Made by a program: the position numbers and the translations under genes
Shown: positions 23,775-28,170 of the stretch, piece by piece
Layout of the letters: every line of letters starts with the position of its first letter
How positions within the stretch are numbered: position 1 is the stretch's first letter
Assembly (NCBI GenBank): GCA_964480945.1
Contig: CAYZRX010000051.1
Span: forward strand, 1 to 28,170
Length of the DNA: 28,170 nt
Direction: 5' to 3'
Origin: VGWB01 sp964480945
GTDB lineage: Bacteria; Bacteroidota; Ignavibacteria; UBA10030
The notes under the pieces: generated by a model
The model's database searches: none
What the model saw: the letters and a program-made list of their open reading frames with translations, nothing else
What the model was told of the DNA's origin: nothing

Positions 23775-23789
23775 CCTTCACTTTCCCTT

Positions 23790-24371
23790 CTACTTCCTCG
23801 TCCACTCTGCCAGCAGCTCCTTAAGCTTTTTCTCTGAGAATTTCGATTTCGCGTAGTAGCCTCGCTCCAGACGCTGGCGGAGGGCCTCGTAGAGAACGAT
23901 CGCGCAAGCAACGGAGACATTGAGACTCTGGATCATGCCAAACATGGGGATCTGGATCATCCCGTCGGCCTGGCCCGCTGCTTCATCAGACACCCCGCGA
24001 TGCTCGTTCCCGAAAACGATCGCAACTTTCTTGGAGAGGTCAACCTCATAGATTGAGTTGGAATGCTCTCCAAGACGAGTGGAATAGATACGGAAACCTT
24101 CCTTTCGAAGCGCTGCGTAGCATTCACTCACCGATTTGAATCTTCGACGCCCGACCCATTTAGTCGCACTGGCAGAGCTTTTCTTGCCGATCTTGGGAAA
24201 CTGCTCGACGGTGTACAGAAGTTGGACTTCCATGACGCCGGCCGCGTCGCAGGACCGGAGCATCGCACTCACATTGTGAGGATCGTGGATGTTTTCCATC
24301 ACCACCGTCAGGTCGGGCTGACGATGGCGGAGGACAAACTCGAGCCTGCCCAACCTGCGCTCACTCGGCAC
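23790..24371 (-). CDS. trmH: tRNA (guanosine-2'-O-)-methyltransferase TrmH (SpoU family)
   Basis: A SPOUT-fold methyltransferase that uses SAM to 2'-O-methylate a tRNA guanosine, G18 in characterised TrmH proteins. Motif 1 is 'HDPHNVSAMLRSCDAAGV' with the catalytic Arg, motif 2 'KVAIVFGNEHRGVSDEA', and motif 3 'IPMFGMIQSLNVSVACAIVLYE', which together form the SAM-binding knot. 'RHRQPDLTVVMENIH' at the start is typical of TrmH, not RlmB. I chose GTG 24371 (193 residues) because GGAG lies 8 nt upstream. Another GTG at 24407 would add 12 residues with no Shine-Dalgarno sequence. The start overlaps the EamA transporter stop by 11 bp, implying coupling. Confidence 0.92.
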   Translation of the reverse strand: MPSERRLGRLEFVLRHRQPDLTVVMENIHDPHNVSAMLRSCDAAGVMEVQLLYTVEQFPKIGKKSSASATKWVGRRRFKSVSECYAALRKEGFRIYSTRLGEHSNSIYEVDLSKKVAIVFGNEHRGVSDEAAGQADGMIQIPMFGMIQSLNVSVACAIVLYEALRQRLERGYYAKSKFSEKKLKELLAEWTRK

Positions 24372-25293
24372 GGACTCGTCTCCGCAAGATTCGACTAAAC
24401 TGGTCACGCCGCAACTGCAGCAGCAGGACCGCGCTCACAACAGCGAGCGCGCCGACCATCTGGATGAGGTTCAGGGCTTCTCCCAGCGCGAGGTAAGCCA
24501 CGATGATTGCGATGATCGGTTCCAGCGTGGTGACGATGCCGGCGGTCGTAGCTTCGAGCAGCTTGAGCCCTTTCGTGAAAAAGACGTACGGGATCAAGAT
24601 CGAAACCACCGCGAACAGCAGGAAAACGGACCAGTCTTCCGCTCCATAGCCCTTTGCGGCAATCGCCCATGGGGGATTGACCACGAGCCAGAAGAGCGTC
24701 GCGAAGCCAAGAGCGTTGACGAGCATCGTCCACACCGAGTAGCTTCTCAACACGTGCTTCGATGCGACAAGCATGAACGCGTAGCTGAGCATCGACGCAG
24801 GTCCTGTCAGGAGCGCCCATCCCGAGAGCCTGATATCCGCGAGCGACCCGCCGCTGACAGCAAGGTAACAACCGGCGACTGCGAGCACGAGTGAAATGAC
24901 TCTGATGCCGTTCAGTTCCTCTTCCTTGCTGATCGCAACCGCGTACATCATGACAAACACCGGCGCGAGGTTTTGGATAAGGATAGCCGTCGCAACGGTT
25001 GATTCCTTGACGGTAAAGTAGTACGTGAAATTCGTGCACGCGACTCCGATCACCCCGATGAGGGCAAACTTGTAGAAGTCGCCCGGTCGCAATCGGAACA
25101 CCGAACGATCCAAGAGAGTGAAATACCCCGCGAGCAAGAGAAACGAAAGCGAGGAACGCGTCTGGGAGATGATCAAAGGATCATATCGGGTCATAAAAAG
25201 GTACTTCGCGAGCGAAGCGGAACTTCCCCAGAAGGCGACCGCAAATACGAGAAAAATGATCCCGCGGGAAGACGTTTGCTGCACCGACATCAT
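24361..25293 (-). CDS. EamA/DMT superfamily transporter
   Basis: An inner-membrane transporter of the drug/metabolite superfamily, 310 residues with two EamA repeats of about five helices each. The first starts 'GIIFLVFAVAFWGSSASLAKYL', the second 'LSGWALLTGPASMLSYAFMLVAS'. The 'TLEPIIAIIVAYLALGEALN' block is the classic signature of the second repeat. The substrate is unknown; relatives export amino acids or other metabolites. I chose ATG 25293, 1 nt after the stop of the upstream gene; the longer frame from 25326 would overlap it. The stop overlaps the trmH start. Confidence 0.88.
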   Translation of the reverse strand: MMSVQQTSSRGIIFLVFAVAFWGSSASLAKYLFMTRYDPLIISQTRSSLSFLLLAGYFTLLDRSVFRLRPGDFYKFALIGVIGVACTNFTYYFTVKESTVATAILIQNLAPVFVMMYAVAISKEEELNGIRVISLVLAVAGCYLAVSGGSLADIRLSGWALLTGPASMLSYAFMLVASKHVLRSYSVWTMLVNALGFATLFWLVVNPPWAIAAKGYGAEDWSVFLLFAVVSILIPYVFFTKGLKLLEATTAGIVTTLEPIIAIIVAYLALGEALNLIQMVGALAVVSAVLLLQLRRDQFSRILRRRVRAE

Positions 25294-25294
25294 T

Positions 25295-25834
25295 CTAGTT
25301 CTGAGGCCGATCGATCTCATCGGCAAGATCGCGGTAATAGTTGCTCTCTTCTTCCTCGCCGATCATGTGATAAAGGTGGGAGAGGCGCATCAGGACGGCC
25401 TTCTTGTTCGTCACATGCTCCAGCCCCGCTTTCAGAAACTCGAGGAGCACATCGACAGGTGGGATATTGAGATCGGGCTCGTAGCAGTCACACGCATCCA
25501 GATAGGGATCGAGGGCAGTCGGCTTTTCTTTCGCAGCCTTGCGATAGTATTTGATGGCAAGCTCAAAGTTGTCGTAGGAAGAATACGTCACTTCGAAGAC
25601 GCTTGCGAGCCACATATAGATCTCGTACGCGATGCCCGGAAATTCCTTTGCGAGTTTCTCGCCGAAGAGACAGAGCTCATCGGGACCGAGCGAGTGATTC
25701 CAGAAGAGAAGGCGGTAGAGCTCCACATCCTCGATGCGCTGGGCAACAGCATCTTCAAACGCATCAAACAGCTCGTTGAAGTCAGTGGAGTTGGCGAATG
25801 TTGCTCGAATTTCGTCTGGTGTGAAACGCGGCAT
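25295..25834 (-). CDS. TPR-like helical protein, unknown function
   Basis: A 179-residue soluble protein without a signal peptide. Pairs of helices resembling degenerate TPR units occur throughout, clearest at 'NFELAIKYYRKAAKEKPTALDPY' (about 88-110, split across two helices) and 'AVLMRLSHLYHMIGEEEESNYYRDL' near the C-terminus. It is acidic and aromatic-rich. Translation of the EamA gene starts 1 nt after its stop, so both are in one transcript with trmH. The ATG at 25834 has no obvious Shine-Dalgarno sequence. It is probably a protein-protein interaction module; no specific role can be given. Confidence 0.7.
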   Translation of the reverse strand: MPRFTPDEIRATFANSTDFNELFDAFEDAVAQRIEDVELYRLLFWNHSLGPDELCLFGEKLAKEFPGIAYEIYMWLASVFEVTYSSYDNFELAIKYYRKAAKEKPTALDPYLDACDCYEPDLNIPPVDVLLEFLKAGLEHVTNKKAVLMRLSHLYHMIGEEEESNYYRDLADEIDRPQN

Positions 25835-26365
25835 GCATTCTGTCCGGTGCGCCGAAGCGCCTTTGACTGAAGCTCGAGGTGAGAAAAGGTTGCTTGAAAG
25901 TAAGGAAACGCGATTTCAAAGGCAAGAAAGCGTTTGCTTGGCGGAAGGACCGTGCCGGAGACCGCTCATCGTGACGCGGCCTGTCGACGATCTGCTCCGC
26001 TCGCACCGGCCCACTGCGGTCGGGGTTCTCAACGAAGATGAGAATCATCGCACACGGAGTGCCGACCCGATCGGGGTCACCATTCGATTGCGTCAATGGC
26101 GCCACCCAAGGGTCCGGGACGATTCCTTCTTGAGCCATCGAATGACTTGTCCCACTCTTGCCGCGATTCTGCCCCGGCCATTCCTGCCGCTGGGAACACC
26201 GTTCGATTGTTCAAATCCGTTCCGCCGAAATCCAAAGCATTTGAGGGCAGATGCATTCCTGTGATTTAGCACAAGACTTGTAACCAGTGCGAGAATTATT
26301 CTAGTCGTAATCGGATGTGTTTCGTGGAGGCGCAAACCGAATCAACCATCAAAAGGGAGGTTTCC
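25835..26365. other. 531-bp intergenic region without recognised genes
   Basis: This gap separates the divergent TPR-like and T9SS-cargo genes and should hold both promoters. Overlapping frames exist on both strands (plus to 26264, minus 26138 to 25782), but neither looks like a known protein and they exclude each other. I see no tRNA, hairpin terminator or repeat. AT-rich sequence with TATTCT (26298-26303) lies before the plus-strand gene, but without a well-spaced -35 box. Confidence 0.5.
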
Positions 26366-27832
26366 ATGACACGTTGCACCTTGTTGCTCATTCTTCTGCT
26401 CTTGGTCTCGTTCTCCGCTTTCTCACAGGGAAGCAGCATCGGGAGCGCCACCTCATTGTCTGCAAACGGCAGCGCAAGCGGAACACTCAACAATCAGTCG
26501 ACGACTCATTATTGGCAGGTCACCACCTCGGCAAACGGCTACTTGAGAATAGAGGTGAACTCCGGCTCCTTGATCGACGCCGACGTGACGCTCTACGACA
26601 CGGATGGGACATCGACGATCCTCTATGACGGACGATCCGGAACATACTCCGAAGTGTATGGGTTCCTCAAGCCGGGGACCTATTACATCAAAGTCTACCG
26701 TTGGTCGGGCACGGGAGACACGTACACGATCACCAGCAGCTTCAGCTCACCCTCACGTGCGCCCGATGCAGAATTGAATGATTCATATTCCACCGCGATC
26801 AGCGCGAATCTCAACGGGACTTCAACCGGCCATCTGGGATTCTCCGGAAGCAGCTCCCGAGACGAAGTTGATTTTTGGAAGATTACCACAACACAGGATG
26901 GTTGGTTGCGGGTGCAAGTGCGCTCAGATTCCCTGGATCTTCGTCAGACGGGAGATGCGACGCTTGATTTCGATGTCTACCTGTACGATATTAACGGTAC
27001 AATGACGGTTTCGTCCGACGGTGGCACCGGAACATTTTCGCAGGTTGACGGGTACCTGCGACCGGGGACGTACTTCGTCAAAGTGTATCTCTGGCACGGA
27101 CGGGCCGGCAGCTACGAGATCAAATCGGATTTGCTGCTGTGTCCCTCGGTCGCGAACGATCCCGAACAGAACGATTCCTATAGCTCTGCTTCGACCCTGA
27201 CCTTCGGAATAGCGAGCACCGGTCATATCGGTTACCGCACAAATGGTCTAACCGATACGCAGGATTACTGGCGGCTCGTGGCTCCGTCGAGCGATTCCAT
27301 CTACGTCCACGTGACGTCAGACAGTACGCTCGACGTGGACGTCACTGCCTATGGCTCGGATGGCGCGACCTTCGTATCCTCCGATGGCAGGTCCGGCGTG
27401 TACTCGCGGATTGGCATAAAACCGACCTCGGGCGCAACGTACTACATCAGAGCATACAAGTGGCAGGGAACAGCCGGTTCTTACTCCATCATCGCCGTGG
27501 CATCATCCGTCGCGGTTGGTATCGCCGAAGAATCGGCTCAGGGCGTCCTTCCCACCCGGATCACCTTGGACCAGAATTATCCGAACCCCTTCAACCCGAC
27601 AACGACGATCCGCTACACCCTACCGAAGGAAGGAAGGGTCCGGCTCGCGGTCTACTCAATCTTGGGTCAGGAGATAGCGGTACTCCATGATGGCGTGCAA
27701 AGTGCGGCCTCCTACTCCCCGGTCTGGGACGGAAAGGATAAGCAGGGAATCGATGTGCCGAGTGGTATCTACTTAATTCGACTGCAGGCTGGCGAGCAAC
27801 AATTCGTGAGGAAGGCGGTGCTCGTTCGGTAG
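26366..27832 (+). CDS. Secreted T9SS cargo protein with three PPC-like repeats
   Basis: A 488-residue secreted protein: signal peptide (1-21, 'LLLVSFSAFSQ'), three beta-sandwich repeats of about 105-125 residues (about 23-125, 132-256, 263-377), and a type IX secretion C-terminal domain (399-488) with 'LDQNYPNPFNPTTTIRYTLP' and 'GIYLIRLQAGEQQFVRKAVLV'. Each repeat has the pattern 'D.DVTLYD.DGT', 'SDG.SGTYS' and 'PGTYYIKVY.W.G.GSY.I', resembling bacterial pre-peptidase C-terminal (PPC) domains. No catalytic domain is present. The CTD should send it across the outer membrane through the T9SS and attach it to the surface or release it. AAAGGGAGG lies 5 nt before ATG 26366, which fixes the start. 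A strong terminator follows. Confidence 0.9.
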   Translation: MTRCTLLLILLLLVSFSAFSQGSSIGSATSLSANGSASGTLNNQSTTHYWQVTTSANGYLRIEVNSGSLIDADVTLYDTDGTSTILYDGRSGTYSEVYGFLKPGTYYIKVYRWSGTGDTYTITSSFSSPSRAPDAELNDSYSTAISANLNGTSTGHLGFSGSSSRDEVDFWKITTTQDGWLRVQVRSDSLDLRQTGDATLDFDVYLYDINGTMTVSSDGGTGTFSQVDGYLRPGTYFVKVYLWHGRAGSYEIKSDLLLCPSVANDPEQNDSYSSASTLTFGIASTGHIGYRTNGLTDTQDYWRLVAPSSDSIYVHVTSDSTLDVDVTAYGSDGATFVSSDGRSGVYSRIGIKPTSGATYYIRAYKWQGTAGSYSIIAVASSVAVGIAEESAQGVLPTRITLDQNYPNPFNPTTTIRYTLPKEGRVRLAVYSILGQEIAVLHDGVQSAASYSPVWDGKDKQGIDVPSGIYLIRLQAGEQQFVRKAVLVR

Positions 27833-27869
27833 AATTGGCGGGAACGCGGAAGCTTCCCTCTCACGCTGG

Positions 27870-27906
27870 AAGAGTCACGGGTAGTCCCGTGACTCTTTTA
27901 TTTTTT
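27870..27906 (+). terminator. Rho-independent terminator after the T9SS cargo gene
   Basis: A perfect 10-bp inverted repeat (27872-27881 with 27886-27895, loop TAGT), extendable by two A-T pairs to 27870/27897, is followed by TTTTATTTTTT (27896-27906). It lies 38 nt after the stop and runs into the end of the convergent receiver-domain gene, whose TAA stop (27898-27900) is inside the T-run. Confidence 0.93.
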
Positions 27907-28170
27907 CACAATCTTCCCAATCACCTCCAGCAACTTGGCGATCGTGAACGGCTTCTCGAGGTATTCGACTGCGACGCCGGAATTCCACGCCCCCGCGGCG
28001 GAGGCAGCTCCCGTCATCATAATCACCGGGATGCCGGCTGTTTCGGGATTTTGCTGCAGCTCCTCGACCATCATGAACCCGTTCATGTTGTCCATCTGAA
28101 CGTCAGACAAGATGACATCGGGCTTGTGCTGAGTGGCCATATCCACGCCCTCGAGGCCGTCGTGCGCTTC
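27898..28170 (-). CDS. Response regulator receiver domain, C-terminal part (truncated by window edge)
   Basis: The minus-strand frame is open to base 28170 and gives the last 90 residues of a CheY-like receiver domain. Visible are 'AHDGLEG' before helix 2, the phospho-acceptor Asp in 'PDVILSDVQMDNMNG', the Thr switch in 'IPVIMMTGAAS', and the conserved Lys in 'YLEKPFTIAKLLEVIGKIV'. The protein ends right after the receiver domain, so any other domain would lie upstream of it, outside the window; a stand-alone receiver is likely. The GTG at 28146 is not the start because the domain clearly begins earlier. Confidence 0.9.
   Translation of the reverse strand, partial: EAHDGLEGVDMATQHKPDVILSDVQMDNMNGFMMVEELQQNPETAGIPVIMMTGAASAAGAWNSGVAVEYLEKPFTIAKLLEVIGKIVKK

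Noticed and set aside
25734..26264. Plus-strand (176 codons) and minus-strand (118 codons, 25782-26138) frames in the long intergenic gap
   Set aside because: They overlap each other, run into the TPR-like gene, have no Shine-Dalgarno sequence, and show no recognisable domain. A decayed gene remains possible but cannot be supported.

Overview
The window (about 28 kb, moderately GC-rich) looks like a chromosomal segment of a didermic member of the Bacteroidota/Chlorobiota group, most likely Ignavibacteria-like. The lineage evidence is a type IX secretion C-terminal domain with the 'NYPNPFNP' start, a DUF3078 outer-membrane protein, adjacent LptF/LptG-type permeases, Kdo synthesis (KdsB), and promoters whose -10 elements read TATNTT(TG), close to the Bacteroidota TAnnTTTG element. 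The lineage is an inference; no rRNA or tRNA gene is present. Most genes lie on the minus strand. No mobile element, CRISPR array or prophage was seen.

Layout. 1-933 (minus): pdxH and a truncated membrane protein. 1114-3587 (plus): an LptF/LptG permease pair with an ATGA overlap, behind a promoter that gives an almost leaderless transcript. 3637-6162 (minus): M24 peptidase, mscL with a zinc-ribbon tail, and a DUF3078 barrel protein. 6292-10196 (minus): a four-gene cassette encoding two D-Ala-D-Ala-ligase-like ATP-grasp enzymes, a GNAT acetyltransferase and a lysine 2,3-aminomutase-like radical SAM enzyme. It has a strong promoter at one end and an intrinsic terminator at the other. 10490-14522 (minus): recG and a YtcJ-like exported amidohydrolase. 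14741-15226 (plus): a small membrane protein with its own promoter and terminator. 15333-21594 (minus): M48 peptidase, plsC, gatC, kdsB, pyrG and two lipoprotein genes. 21675-25834 (minus): namZ and small unknown genes, then a TPR-like protein, an EamA transporter and trmH. 26366-27832 (plus): a T9SS cargo protein built of three PPC-like repeats. The right edge holds a truncated response-regulator receiver domain.

How the genes work together. Much of the window concerns the cell envelope: LPS export (lptF/lptG), Kdo activation (kdsB, fed with CTP by pyrG), phospholipid synthesis (plsC), peptidoglycan salvage (namZ), osmotic release (mscL) and several lipoproteins.

The best candidate for an undescribed system is the 6292-10196 cassette. 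The aminomutase keeps the two aspartates that recognise lysine and the PLP lysine, so beta-lysine is the predicted intermediate. An acetyltransferase and two paralogous, non-canonical ATP-grasp ligases are encoded in the same transcript. A small acetylated or amide-linked beta-lysine metabolite is a reasonable but untested prediction.
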